DNA of 64,000 nucleotides from positions 434,001-498,000 of the forward strand of contig NC_092409.1 of assembly GCF_009017415.1 (NCBI RefSeq). Reading direction: 5' to 3'. The position numbers were made by a program, and so were the translations under genes. Each line of letters opens with the position of its first letter. The stretch's first letter is position 1. Under the pieces are notes generated by a model that searched no databases, was not told the DNA's origin, and saw nothing but the letters and a program-made list of their open reading frames with translations. The DNA is from Aspergillus flavus (taxonomy: Eukaryota > Ascomycota > Eurotiomycetes > Eurotiales > Aspergillaceae). This document shows positions 32,664 to 45,061 of the stretch, in pieces.

Positions 32664-34963
32664 CTACAGGAGCGTACATTTCTGCGGGCTTCCTCGCACA
32701 GGTCTTGGAGTGTTCATATATGCTGGAGGTAGTACACCTTCCAGAGACGCCTTGATCTGCAGGGCTATTGTCCGCGAGTGCCACCGGTGCTGTTGCGTAT
32801 AGCCACCCGCGACCCAGATGTTATCAAGGCGCGATTGACGCTTCCACAGACCACGTACCTCGCCCTCGGCATCAAGACCCCATGTCGCGTCAAGACGACC
32901 AGCGATTTCACGAGCGCCAAGCTTATGCGTAGTCCCATTGTCAGCCTCTCGACTGCAGGACTGTCCGCCGAGGATTCGGAAGGCATTGTCGCGCACGTCC
33001 TTGTCGGCAAACCCTGTGCACCAAATTACTGCATCTGCATCGACGGAGGTTCCATCCGAAAATCGTAGTCCAGTCGCTGTGTACGCAATGGGCTCGACTC
33101 CGGCTTTCACCCCCGCTTTACCATCCGCCAGCAGCTTGGTACCACCCACATCCACGTAGTGACCACCCGCTCGCTCCAGCAAGTTGTGCATTAATGCCAT
33201 GTCTGGGTCCCGACTGTCGATAACTGGGAACCCGGCGGCTGCGAGAGCGTCGTAGCGATGCGGCTCCTGTGCTGCGAACTGGGTCATCAGACCTCGAGCG
33301 AGCTGGGCGTCTACATATGACGGCAGCGTCAGGAAGAGTCGATCAGCTATCTCGACGCCCATGTCATAGGCACCAAGACTGTGGTTGTCGCAGAGGTACT
33401 CGACCGGGACAATGTAGGTTGGAGATCTAACGACCATTGTTGTCTCGAGACCAGCGGCGTGGCAGTCTTCGAGAACGTCGAAAGCAGTATTGGCAGATCC
33501 AACTACTAGGACGGACTACGGTGAATGCATTGTGGTTAGCAACACCACCTAGGTATGTGTGGAACTTTTGAGGCGATGTGAAGAACACTCACCTTGGCTC
33601 CCGTCTCCGCCAACTGCTTTGCATTCCGGTACTGAGCCGAATGGAGACTGGTTCCTTGGTAGAAGTCACTATCCGCCACGCTTGGCAGATAAGGCTCCTG
33701 GGACGAGATGCCAGTCGCAAGCACCAGATGTTTAGAGTGGGCCGTTTGCTGGCCAGCAGGGGTTTTGATCTTGACCTCCCAAAGTCTCGTAGATGGGTCG
33801 TACTTGGTGGACAGGATCTGAGCAGAGGTGATCATATTCAGCTTGAAGGTCTCGACATATCGCCTGACCTGCGAAGCCAGCTCATCCCTAGTTAAAAGGT
33901 GGGGAGCTCGAAGTTCCTCATCATAAGCTAGTTGGTTAACATGGTGTTAGTCCACTCTTCTTGACCCTTGGGACTTGCTGATGCTTACACATGTAGGGCA
34001 AGTCACAGAATGATGTTGGGATGTGAAACCGCATGCAATCGTAGCGCGAAGCCCAGTTGTCGCCGGGTCGCGGATTACGCTCGGCCATGACGCTCTCGAC
34101 TCCCAACGCCTTGAGACGCGCTGCGACTGTGACAGCACTATACAGTGTCAACTTCGTCAAGGTCGGGGTCTTCACATAACTCACGCGTTGCCTCCTCCAA
34201 TAATAAAGACATCCGTGTCAAATGTTGCAAGGCCATCCAATTCCCTCCCGGGAGAATGGAGCAACGCTTCATCCTCTTGCTGTAAGTCCAAACTCTCGAG
34301 GAAGGTGCTCAGAACCCAAATCTTCCACTCAATTGTCTCATCGCGGTTTTTAACAGGCAGTAGAACCACCTTTCCTTTGCACGTCGCACCGGGCGACCCG
34401 GTTCGGAAAATAATCCCACAGTCGATAAATTGCTGTACCCACGAACGATTAGCTACATGATCCAGGTACTTGAACTTTAATTAAAGGCTCACAAGCGTCG
34501 GCGTGGCTGGGAGGAAGACAGCGCCTCCATCGACAGCAACCCCCCCTGCAATCTCCCTCAAGTTCTTTGTCTCGAGTAAGCCCGCCGCAATTACGCTAGG
34601 GCCGCTGAATGTGCGCAGGTGGTAGGTGAGCGCCAGCTGATCCTTCCAATATGCCTGACTGGCAAAGAAGCAACTCTCGAGGGCGATGGCATCGTCGACC
34701 GCCAGTGCAGCGCTCAGACGATCCAAAACAGCGCGCGCCTGCTTCACCGGCTCATCACCAGCCATGGAAGCTGGATCTATCGTTCCGGCAGGGATTGTAG
34801 GAAGTGGTCGCTGCCCCATCATCTGACGCAGATCTGCTCTTTGCGGGTACTCATCGTGTAACGAGGATGGGAAGTTGTCTGTACAGTACAATTGTTATGC
34901 GTTAGACCCTGCATCCTTTGGACTGATCATCTGCGACATCCTGGAAAACTCACTGGAAGCCAT
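32664..34963 (-). CDS. NTF2-like/flavin-containing monooxygenase (class B)
   Basis: Six exons keep frame throughout: 34963-34954, 34878-34493, 34432-34185, 34137-33989, 33927-33593 and 33515-32664, giving 659 residues. Residues 1 to about 190 form an NTF2/SnoaL-like N-terminal part (ARAVLDRLSAALAVDDA). The FAD motif is DVFIIGGGNAAVTVAARL, followed by RYDCMRFHIPTSFCDLPY. The NADP motif is SVLVVGSANTAFDV, and VIWCTGF is the C-terminal ATG-type motif. This layout is shared by YUCCA-like flavin monooxygenases that oxygenate soft nucleophiles or ketones. The first coding exon is only 10 nt. The substrate is unknown. Confidence 0.88.
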
Positions 34964-35903
34964 GGTGTAAGTTGCAGTGTATGAGGTGCTGAATCCTGCG
35001 GCGGGGAATGGCAGCATTTAGCAGGGGCCTCGCATCTGTATGACAAGGCTATCCGAGTCCAAGCGTCTGATTAATCGCCAGATATTCACATCTCGCCATG
35101 CGGAGCGAACGCCGCTCTGTACAATTATTGGCCAGACATGGTCTTGTGAAAGTCTAGCGCGACGACGGAGCTCAGCCGGTGCTCACTAGTGGTGAAGAAG
35201 ACTCGTAACTCAAATCTTAACTTTGCGAGATGCATCGCGAGGCTTCCAAGTATTTTCATGCCGCCTCTGGCAACTTTCGTGGCAACCGTGCCGTTATATG
35301 ATCCAAGCACCTCGTCCATTCCAATCAGACGAGGCATCAAGCCCCTTAAAAGAGCTCGTAATTGCTGGGTAGATTTTTGACAGGGGAAAGCCGACCGCTG
35401 GACCCACTAGCGGCCACTGTGCAGCATACCCTGCCATACACGTCCGATCATCACATTGAGAGCAGGCCCTAGCGCAGTGACAGGTCATCCCGCAACGAGA
35501 TAGCAGCCTATGGGAGCTAACACAGGTGGGTCAACTGGGATCTGGTTGGAAGTTAGACGAAGCTAAAAGGAACGGGTTTGTCGTTCCGGCCCCTAGCGTG
35601 AGGGCATGTTATCTTGGCTTGCCCTAAGAGCTGTCAGACTGACACACCATTTTTTTGTGGGTCATCTGTTTATTTTAGAAAAAAAGTACCGACTATGGAG
35701 CAAATAAAGCCTTTGTTTGTGAAACTGGCTAGGGAAGCAGCCTTTATTTTATCGAGGGCTTTTGGCCGGCTTGGCAAAAACTGACCCTAGGTCAATTCCT
35801 AATTGACAGGTCCAGGGTAGCTTTTGTTCCTTGTTATTAAACATCAACATGCCCAATTTTGCACGACCTATCTGGCCAGGTTCTGACGACGAAGAACGCG
35901 AAA
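34964..35903. other. divergent intergenic region
   Basis: About 940 nt lie between the flavin monooxygenase (minus) and the second rhodopsin-domain gene (plus). No gene is supported. T-rich and A-rich tracts lie at 35640-35690. Confidence 0.55.
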
Positions 35904-37354
35904 ATGTCACCTGAAGAGCTCGATGCCCTACTTGCAGCGCCAGCTCTCGCACCACCACCCGGGGTCACACCAAATTTCGACAATCCTTCCCGCCACAATG
36001 ACTATGCCTGGGGTATCACAACGGTCTGTATGGTCGTCGCCACTCTGTGCCTCTTTCTGCGCTGGTACGTCCGGATATGGTTGGATAGAAGAGTCCGTAT
36101 GGAAGATGGTACGTTGAATCACCTACCCAAAAAGCGTGGCTAACATCTTGGTAGTTTTGACGATCGGTGCATATGTGTGCCTTCCATTTCCAAAAGGCCT
36201 GTCAGATTCGAGTACTGATACGTGTTAGGGAGCCTATTGGGGTACTGCATACGCTGCCTATGGAATGATATATACTCCTGGCTACTACGTCCACACATGG
36301 GACCTTCGTAACCGAGATCTTATCAGGCCGCTCTATGTAGGTTTCTCAGCGATTGTGCAAAAGCCAGATCTGATCTAATCTCCTTGTACCATTAGCTCAT
36401 CTTAGTTTATGGCTGTTGCTACTCCGCAACGCTCCCACTGATCAAGACGGCCATTTTGCTCGACTGGTGTCGGGTATTTGTCTCTGTGAACCGATCAAGG
36501 AGCTTCTTTTGGTGGGGATGCATGGCTGTGTCATTCGTTCAATGCCTCTGGGGCATCCTATGCATTCTCCTGCTCAACTTACAGTGTCGCCCACACAGAG
36601 CCATCTGGGAATTCTACGTTCCAAGCAAATGTTACTCGCTCCCAGACGTAATGCTCTGCTCCGCGAGTGTACAAGTCATCTCCGACGTGTGCATGTTCTT
36701 GCTGCCGCAGAAGATGATCTGGAGCCTCCACATGAACTGGCAGAAGAAGATGGGGATTTCAATCATATTTGGTGTCGGTATTCTGTCAGTGCCTCCACCT
36801 ACCCCAATCCTCATTTAGGTATTGGCCACGTTCCCAAAGAGACCTAACAATGTCGCAGGGCCTCAATCGCAGCCTGTTTCCGCCTAGCCCACACAGTCAC
36901 CTTCGCCAAGTCAACCGACAGCATGTACTTCATTGGGCCCCTTCTATTCTGGGCCTGCGCCGAGATGACCTGTGGTTTCTTCATCTTCAGTGTGCCCTGC
37001 CTATCGAAGCTAGCGATGGAGTCTGGGCTCCGGAGCAGATTGTCCAGCGCTCTCGGCCTCAGCGGCAAGACCATCAGCGGACCTTCTGATCAGGGCGGAA
37101 ACTCCAATTCGGGGCCTCGCTCCAAGCCCAAGCCGTGGAGGATGTCAGAAACCAACTACTCAAAGATCGAGGAAGGTAGTGTTGTCCCACTGACAAACGT
37201 TTCAGTGTCACAGGATGATCCTGCCGAGGGGCGCCTTTCACGCGATGGAAACAAGTCTCCACTGGGGGTGATCCGGACAATGGATGTCGACGTCCGCTCT
37301 ACCGATGGTGCCGGTATTAAGCTCCAGGATCATCGCGTACCTTGGGAGCATTAG
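35904..37354 (+). CDS. second rhodopsin-domain (PTH11-like) membrane protein
   Basis: The ATG at 35904 begins MSPEELDALLAAPALAPPPGV. In-frame joins give helix 1 (YAWGITTVCMVVATLCLFLRWYVR), the VRMED.VLTIGAY acidic loop, GMIYTPGYYVHTWDLR, LPLIKTAILLDWCRVF, MAVSFVQCLWGILCILLLNLQC, ASVQVISDVCMFLLPQKMIW, and the last helices SIAACFRLAHTVTFA and MYFIGPLLFWACAEM. Clear introns include GTAGGT to ACCATTAG near 36337-36395 and GTCAGT to GTCGCAG near 36785-36858. The C-terminal tail of about 120 residues is hydrophilic and ends at 37354. It is paralogous in type to the gene at 4005 but not closely similar. Confidence 0.82.
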
Positions 37355-38321
37355 AGGTCCTGTTCGCAGTTTACGGTATCTGGCGTTTCGGGTGGAAAAC
37401 TGAATATGGTGGGAAGGAGTACGGAATATCTCGCACTCTCGGTTCTGGGTGTTCATTTGACAACTCCTTGAAGTCTTAAAAGCAACGATTTAGATCATAG
37501 TTCTATTTAATCCATGTATTCTCCTTTGTCTTATTTTGAGCAATATGCCTGAACTAATCACTGTGGTTGTTTCGCGCTGGTACCATAGTTCTCCGCCACC
37601 GGACAGCCTCCTCGCCCATAACATATACACACTGACCAAGTGAAGCCGTAGTACACAAATCCGATCTCTGATCCTCAGCCAGAGTGGGTTGCTGATATCA
37701 GATTTCCAGCAGTTGAACCAATCATAACCGCTTCACTGCTTATGTAATTGCCCACCACTCACTAAGCTGCATTGAGTAAGGTCACCATCCGTAAGGCAGC
37801 CAGGCAAGAGCGGGCTCAGCTGCACAGCCCTAACGATAACCTCGTCTTCTGTAGCCATCGTGTACGAGCCTTGGCATACTTCCCAATTTAGTGTTCGTCC
37901 ATCGAGGACGCGCTTTAATTGCGTCATATATGATATGGAAAAGATAATAGCTTTGTCGTTGATTTACGTATGAACCAACTGTAAACCATGCGGATGAGGC
38001 TTCCACGTTTCTCTCGTCCATTCGGGCAACGTAGCCAAGAAATGTCGGTAACTTCGGAGATGCTCGTATTCGGTTCAACCACTGATCTACACGGCTTCTC
38101 CATAATAACCATCACAATGCCGGATCAGGCAAGTCTCGTATTTCTATATCTTCGGAGCTGTTTCGATTCAGATATAAATATGATGTGAAGCTCATCTTGC
38201 AGATTGCATGACCGACAACACATTCGGAGCTGGTGAATATATATATCCAAGCTCAGGCTCTTCTAAACGTCTTATCCTGCATCCGCACTTTCAAGTTTCA
38301 AAAGTAGTTTACTAAGTACTC
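37355..38321. other. intergenic region
   Basis: About 970 nt with no supported gene. A TATATATA string at 38237-38244 lies 78 nt before the BBE-type gene start. Confidence 0.5.
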
Positions 38322-40408
38322 ATGTTCCAACACCTCCTCACAGCCGTAGGCATTCTGTCTGTTGCAACAGACGCACAAACCCAACCCCGGCGCCGATGTG
38401 CCTACGGAGACGACTGCTGGCCGGATACTCAAACATGGAATGACTTCAACGCCACCGTTGGAGGAAGACTGATTCGCTCCGTACCCTCCGCAGCAGTGTG
38501 CCACACTGAGCGCTACAATGCAGACAAATGTAGCGTGGCAAAGGACAGCTGGCTGGATAGTTTCTGGCGAACCAACCAGACAGGGGCATATTCTGCTACT
38601 GTATGGGAAATGGGACAGACTGGACAGTGTTTTATTAATACATCTGCCAGTGCCCCGTGTGACCAGGGGATAGGTATAGTCGTCTCCATGTTATATTAGT
38701 CCGCGGGTTATTTGTGAGCTGCTAACACTTGGAATGTGTCTGTCTAGTTCCATACTATATGGTTCGTGCGACCAGCGTCGAGGATATTAAGGCCTCTGTG
38801 AAATTTGCAAATGAGAAGGACCTCTTGTTGGTAACGAAGAATACTGGGCATGATCAGTGAGACAGTACCAGAGTGGAATGGGTGACTTTAGCTGACGAGC
38901 TTTATCGCAGCCTCGGCCGCTCAAGCGGAAAAGGCGCATTTGGAATCTGGACGCATAATCTCAAGGGCATTGAGTTCCAGAGTTCGTTCACACCTCAGGG
39001 CGCGCCGCCTGATTCGAGTGGTATACCTGCAGTAACACTACAGGCGGGTGAGCAATGGTTTGGTGGGTCAAGTCTAGAAGATGTTAGCGTATGACTGACA
39101 TTGACATGGCCATGTAGACGTGTACCAAGCCGCCGCGAAACAAGGTGTGCTGGTCGTTGGTGGTTCGGCGCGCACTGTTGGAGCTGCTGGAGGATATGTC
39201 CTTGGAGGTGGCCATTCCCCCTTTGCGCATTATTATGGTCTTGCAGCGGATAGTAAGTTGGTAGATATTTCTTGACGAGGGCACATAATCTAACCGCATT
39301 GGAGATGTCCTGGAAGTGACCATTGTTTCCGCTGATGGTGAGCACCGAGTGCTTAATACCTATACAGATCCGGATTACTTCTGGGCTGTTCGAGGTGGAG
39401 GTGGAAGCGCTTGGGGTGTGAGTGCAATTGGAAGGAGCTAGCTACAAGTAAATACAAGCCAAAGCTAACAATTATGATTGTCAGGTCGTCACATCGGTCA
39501 CCTACAAGACTCATCCGGTCCCACAGAATCTCACGATGGGATTAGTCCAATTAAACGCAACGAGCGAATCCAGCTTCAAACGCGTCATAACAGAATCTGT
39601 TAAGCTGCTACCGGCTGTCACAGAAGCAGGCTACACAGGATATGGGACGATAGAAAATGGTTTCGCTGCCATCTTTCTTAAACCTAACAGCACAATCGCT
39701 GATTTCAACCAAACGTTTGCTCCATTCTTCAATCTGTCTCGGGTTCCAGGGATCCAAGGAGTTGTCGCCGCGTATCCATCGACATGGGACGGATACTTAC
39801 AAAACGTCCTTCAAGACCCTAACATCGGATCTAATATTCAGGACACATCCCGGTTGTTGACACTCAAGGTGATGCAAGAGAAGGCGGACGACCTAGCAGA
39901 GTTCATAGTTGATAACAAGCAAGGGGCAGGGTTCAATTTCAGTAAGTCACTAGGTGCTCCAAAGACTGTTATTCGTCGTTCTCATTCCTCGATTTTTGTT
40001 CTAGTTGGTAAGGTCAACAACGATGAGCGCGATAATACGGCCGTCCATGACGTCTGGAAGCACAGCCATGGTCTTCTGAGCGTGTCTGTGGATTGGGCAG
40101 ATACCGCTGCAGACAGAGAAAAAGAGGCAAAGCGGCAGCAGACTGTGCGGTTGAGCAAACGACTTACAGAAATCGTCGGCTCAGGGGGAGGGACATACGT
40201 GAATGAAGCCAATCCGTGAGTATAGGAAGCATATAGCTTTTATTAAAAGCAGTTGTCTGACGAAAGCTCCAGGTACGAACCCGACTGGCAAAATGTGTTC
40301 TGGGGAAAGAAGTACGACAGGCTGCTGGCAGTTAAACAACGAGTAGATCCCACAACGTTGTTTGTATGCAACCGTTGTGTGGGAACTGATATTGTGATCC
40401 AGCCTTAA
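38322..40408 (+). CDS. berberine-bridge-enzyme-like FAD-linked oxidoreductase, secreted
   Basis: The product starts MFQHLLTAVGILSVATDAQ (signal peptide), then RCAYGDDCWPD. Introns were placed by frame: about 38672-38747 (GTATAG), 38859-38909 (GTGAGA to TCGCAG), 39047-39118 (GTGAGC to TGTAG), about 39251-39306, about 39418-39482, 39943 to about 40004, and 40219-40272. The join NTGHDHLGRSSGKGAFGIWTH holds the FAD-attachment-type 'GHD..GRSSG' motif. GGYVLGGGHSPFAHYYGLAAD and the FWAVRGGGGSAWGVVTSVT signature follow. The BBE C-terminal piece is YEPDWQNVFWGKKYDRLLAVKQ...DPTTLFVCN. Such oxidases act on alkaloids, polyketides or sugars. The bZIP-ankyrin regulator 3.7 kb away may be linked. Confidence 0.88.
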
Positions 40409-43208
40409 GACCTGTGCCGGTGATGTACGGAATATGGTTGAGAACGTTGGCCATCGTGGCATTGTACTTATCATGTGGTCTTTTCGAAGTGTTCCGGATT
40501 ACTGCAAAGATCGATTCAGACTTATATATGTGGCATATCTTCACAGTGGATCTAGTTAAATATATGCCTTCATAACCGATAACAAATCACTCACTATGTA
40601 GTATACGTCCTCCAAAAATGCCGACATAAGGACTAAAGACCCACTTGTATCTACCTTATCTAGACCCATAGAAACGGAACAGTCCACTAACCATGGTCAT
40701 CATGCCAAGGGTCTTGGCTAGTGGATCCAATAAATCAATACTTTCATCGAGTATACTCGATCTTTTCCATATGTAGGCATTGCGTTGTGTCCTAGAACAC
40801 CGTAAATGAGGAGGATGCGACGTGCCTCGACTGTGTATGACATCGGAGGGATATAGAAGGTAGCAGATGTCGTAGATCCACCTCCATTATGGAGGTATGG
40901 AGTATCGGTACTGAGCTCTAGCGACCACAAGGCCTTAAGTCACAGCATTAACGACTGTTCATCAAGATAAACATACCTAACACAATGCAAAGGGGACAGT
41001 TCTCATATAAACCAATCGGGGATGTGCTTGCTGGTTACCGATTATATCTCGTCCCTAAATGCCATTTCCCTGTAATGCATCATAATGACCAAAGAGCCTC
41101 AAGGCAAAACTAAGCTCAACTGTTTTTTGATTAGTCTGAAGGAGTTAATAGCTGAGATATCTCGCTGTTATGTAGGTGCACGAAGCGGGGCTGATTGACG
41201 TATAGTGCATATATCATAGCGCAGTTCAGGGCTCAATCGATAGCACGTATAGCTGGACTATATCAGAGGAGTCGTTTCCACGGACCACAACAGAAATATA
41301 TCAAGCCGATGTTACCACAGGCCCACTACGTGATAGAAATCCGGATAGCAACTGCCATTGCTGAAAGATGCCGCCTTCATTTCCTGTGAACCCCAAACTC
41401 GGACCACTGCTTTTATGTTAGGTTGGTACGCACCTCTAGAGAGAAAGATCAGAAACATGGTCAGGGACCCTTGTGTGAGATGGGAGTCAGATGAACAGAG
41501 CCCATTCCTAATCTAGGTCCAACGATGATACTGGTCTGACCTACCGGCCCCATCGGGGTCATGGTGATTGTCTATGATGTAGCCCGTCACACTACAGCAG
41601 CCTAGGGGTAAATGCCGCAACAGCTTTGGGGGGTCTATAGTTTGAACTAGGCTGTTTTGGCGAAGAAGCAGTCACAGAATCTGTTATAGCTAGCGCATAA
41701 TGTAGTTTATTGACTATATATCTATTTGCCTTGCTCAAGTGTATACCATACCGGGGCATATTCTATGTGGCTCCAGGGCTCTACCATTTCCTTGATTTTC
41801 TGTACCCTTAGCTGCCCTGCTTCAGCGTGCTTAGCCAGCAACTTGTGACAGCCTGATTGTGTACTTTGATTGGCATCAGCAAGATTCTAGACCAACAGTG
41901 GGCCGGTATAGGCGCGGCAGCCAGGCACTGTAGTCGGAGGGCATGCCAATGCTTCTCCTAGCGCAAGGAACCTCGGCCAATATCTCTCCGTGAGATCTCC
42001 GACCAGCGAGTATCCATGGAAATCTGTCATAGTTTCAAGGAGAGAGTACCCATGTCACATGGGCCGCTTAATGCACTCTGGCGGTTATGTGAGCCTTACG
42101 AACGCGCATAGTCACAGCCATGTGGATCTAGAGATTTTGTTAGTTACCAAGGTAATATCCACACCCAACGTATATACTCCTAATGACACAACCCAGCATG
42201 AACACAGTGGCCATCAACATTTTCCATTGGCCAGCTAAGCATGCTGACATTCATAAGATAAATCAAGGAAACTCGATAGAATCAGAGCGCATAGACCTGC
42301 AGTTCATTACCATTTCCAGGGATAATACGCGATTCAGCTGGGCAATGAATGGAGGGTGCCTCGTATTCAATAAATTTGCCATTATGCCTTTCCAAAACAG
42401 TGGGGACGATGCTCGTATGGATGTGGCATTGTTCTCCACCTTCGTACTTCTACTAAAGCCCTTCCAGTCTAGAACACTCTGCAGGGTGGAACAAGCCGCC
42501 TTGGCGGTGGCAGTGAGCCTCCAATCGCATTCGTGAAATCCATCAATTCTGTCCAGACTTTCTTCAGCCCCTACAGAACTGGCTCGCTAAGCGATTACGT
42601 TATATGTGAATCAAGTATAGGATCCGGAGGAATGGAATCCCGGAACTGCTGAGAACAGGTTTTGATTCGTCTGCTTCTTGTATTTTAGCATTTGATCTAA
42701 ATTCTAGTATCCTTCGCTTTCACCCTTTGGCTTTTTGTAATCTGATCTTCACGGGCTGCCGAAGAAATACGATTATCTGGATCATGATATATGCCAATTA
42801 TATACGTGAAAGTAGCGGCTCCTATGCTTCCGAGGTCTTCAACATTAGAGTTTCATTCGTTATTAGCTGTAGTGGTATTGAAGTCTGCATAATACCGTGA
42901 AACTCGCCATAACCAACCTCGATATAGGAATTTGCCTGATGTGAGAAACATACTGTCGGAGGTGAAACAGTTTCCCATATAGACTTGCACAAAGCTCATT
43001 GTAATTGTAATAGTACCCATGAAATCGCTCATCCTTGCACATGAATCTCCTTGTAACAGGGTTTTACGGTACATGCTAAATCACCATCCGATTCCGAGAT
43101 CGACCTCAGTGGGTCTAACCGGTGATCGAGGTAGCGATCGTAGCCAATAAGCCATAGTCTTCTGAGGGGAAACTCGGAATAGATCTCTTCCAGACGCGGT
43201 TCCGGATA
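40409..43208. other. long intergenic region
   Basis: About 2.8 kb with no supported gene. Short ORFs at 41.2, 42.0-42.5 and 42.9-43.2 kb lack motifs and look random. Confidence 0.5.
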
Positions 43209-43606
43209 CTGTAAAACCCCGATATAAGACCTACTAAAATATAGATATAGTATATAGTGATACAATTCTATAGTATTTTTAGTACAATTCTTTAGTATAA
43301 AGACTGATAGTAAAATAGAGTAAAAGAATCTGTGTAATTATATATATTTTTGTTATTCTTAGGTAGTAGGGGTAGGGCTAAGTTAATATTCGAGAAATTC
43401 ACACGCGATTTTTTTTTATTATAGTAAATTTTTTAATTGGTTAGCTGGACCCACTATACCTCATTATAAGCAATTTTGTATGGTAGGTTGAGCAGAATAA
43501 TGAAAGTTTCCTATATCGAGGTTTTCTGCAATTTTGTATGGGAAATAATAGGAGACAGCCTGGTAGATTGCTTATATCGGAGTTGCTTATATCGAGGTTT
43601 TACTGG
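43209..43606. mobile_element. MITE with about 20-bp terminal inverted repeats and TA flanks
   Basis: The left end is CTGTAAAACCCCGATATAAG (43209-43228). The right end, read inverted from 43605, is CAGTAAAACCTCGATATAAG. That is 18 of 20 matches. TA dinucleotides flank both ends (43207-43208 and 43607-43608). The interior is AT-rich with copies of TATCGAGGTTTT and GCAATTTTGTATGG near the right end, and no transposase frame. It looks like a non-autonomous Tc1/mariner-pogo type element. Confidence 0.75.
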
Positions 43607-44067
43607 TACCTCATATTACTAGTGCTTATGAGGCTCCACAATTACACTGTCGAATGTTGTTGAAGGAATGCTGAAACTGAGCTTCTTCCAAGCAAGTTTC
43701 CTGGTTATTGAGCTACGTTTATAACCACGGAAATTGCTGGAAGTCCGGAAGTACGCTAATGCAATGTTGGTGATTACACTTAGATTATGTAGTGCTTCAC
43801 GGCTAATTACTTTTCTTGGCTGGCTGAGGATGGCAAAATAGCAAACCAGTGAAAGTCACCCAAGTATCAACGCCAAGGCGAGGGGCAATTTCAGCTTGCT
43901 CATTACATTTTGTGATGTCTAAAATATTCGTGACGTGAAAAAGTACATACATGAAGCCTCCAGCCTAGAGCTCCCATGGTTTACTCGGGTAGCTCCAAGG
44001 GATAAAATCCTCAATTCGAGCTCCTGCTTAGTGTCTCAGTGCTCCTTTCCCCCGAAACCTTCGTGCT
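43607..44067. other. intergenic region
   Basis: About 460 nt downstream of the MITE and downstream of the bZIP-ankyrin gene. No feature is seen. Confidence 0.5.
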
Positions 44068-45061
44068 CTACTCCCCACCCGGCTGCAGCAAGACCCGTAA
44101 GCAGTTCTCATCGCCGGCCTCCGCGGCATAATGTAACGGTAGCCAGCCTGCCGCGTCAACAGCGCTCGGATCTGCGCCATACCGTAGTAGCTCGCGCACA
44201 ATGATATGGTGGCCGCTTCGGACCGCTGTATGAAGCACAGTGGACCCTTCTCCGTCAATGGCGTTAGGATCGGCGCCGCCGTCAAGGAGAAGGCGCACCG
44301 CTGTGAGATGTCCGCGGCTAACGGAAATATGGAGGGGTGTTGTCCAAGTTCTAGGTCCGACCCCACTAGCGCGGACCGTCTCAGGATTTTGATAGCAGCC
44401 TATCGGCCGGGTGGGCATATTAGCAGCGCATATGTCGGCGGATCTGGGGTCACTATGGGGGACTGCCTGTGGTTTGGCACCAGTATGGCAATTACCACAA
44501 AGGTTAGGAGGGGCATTGACTACAAAGCAACGTCAGGGAGATCCTGAAAAGTTTTATTGCTGTAGAGACACTTACATTTGCTTGGGCTTGTTTGGAATAT
44601 TGTGTCCATGGTAAAAGGGGAGATCCCCAATTGTTGCTCTTGATCCACTGGTGCCGTAGAAGATGCCAGATTCATGTGGCTGTATTCGTTGACATGCGGC
44701 GAGAATACTACATCGGAAAAGAAATTCTCTGCTGACAGGGGATCAATGTTGTAATCCAAGGCTGGGCCAAGAAAAGCCGAGAACTGTAGGCATTCTTGGC
44801 TATTGCTTCCTGAACATCTGGAGCTCCTGTTCGCCGTCTGCCCCGGTTGGCTATTCTGTTCAGATAGTGGTTTGTCGCTGTTCGCTTGTCTCGGCCTCCT
44901 CAACTTCGCATTCTCACCTGTGCTAAGTTAGCGGGATGGGTGCAGAGTAGGTATCGTGCACACATACGATGCTTCCGTTGTGCTAATCTATTCCTTTCCC
45001 TCCGCCGTTCGAGTGCGAGTCTCTCTTCCGTGATGGATATGCTATGTGTGGAAGATCCCAT
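44068..45061 (-). CDS. bZIP-basic/ankyrin-repeat transcription factor (ToxE-like)
   Basis: Three exons, 45061-44968, 44917-44576 and 44462-44068, give 276 residues. The first join restores RRRERNRLAQRKHRENAKLRR, a bZIP basic region with the NxxAQ signature, but no leucine zipper follows. The middle is Ser/Gln/Asn-rich. The C-terminus has about three ankyrin repeats (TPLHISVSRGHLTAVRLLLDGG, TVLHTAVRSGHHIIVRELLRYG, LPLHYAAEAGDENCLRVLL). This bZIP-basic plus ankyrin design is that of TOXE, the HC-toxin pathway regulator, and similar regulators of fungal metabolite clusters. No synthase lies in the window, so the target is unknown; the BBE-type oxidase is the nearest candidate. Confidence 0.88.

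Noticed and set aside
42183..42536. 117-codon ORF between the BBE gene and the MITE
   Set aside because: No recognisable domain, no flanking exons and no promoter logic, so probably random.
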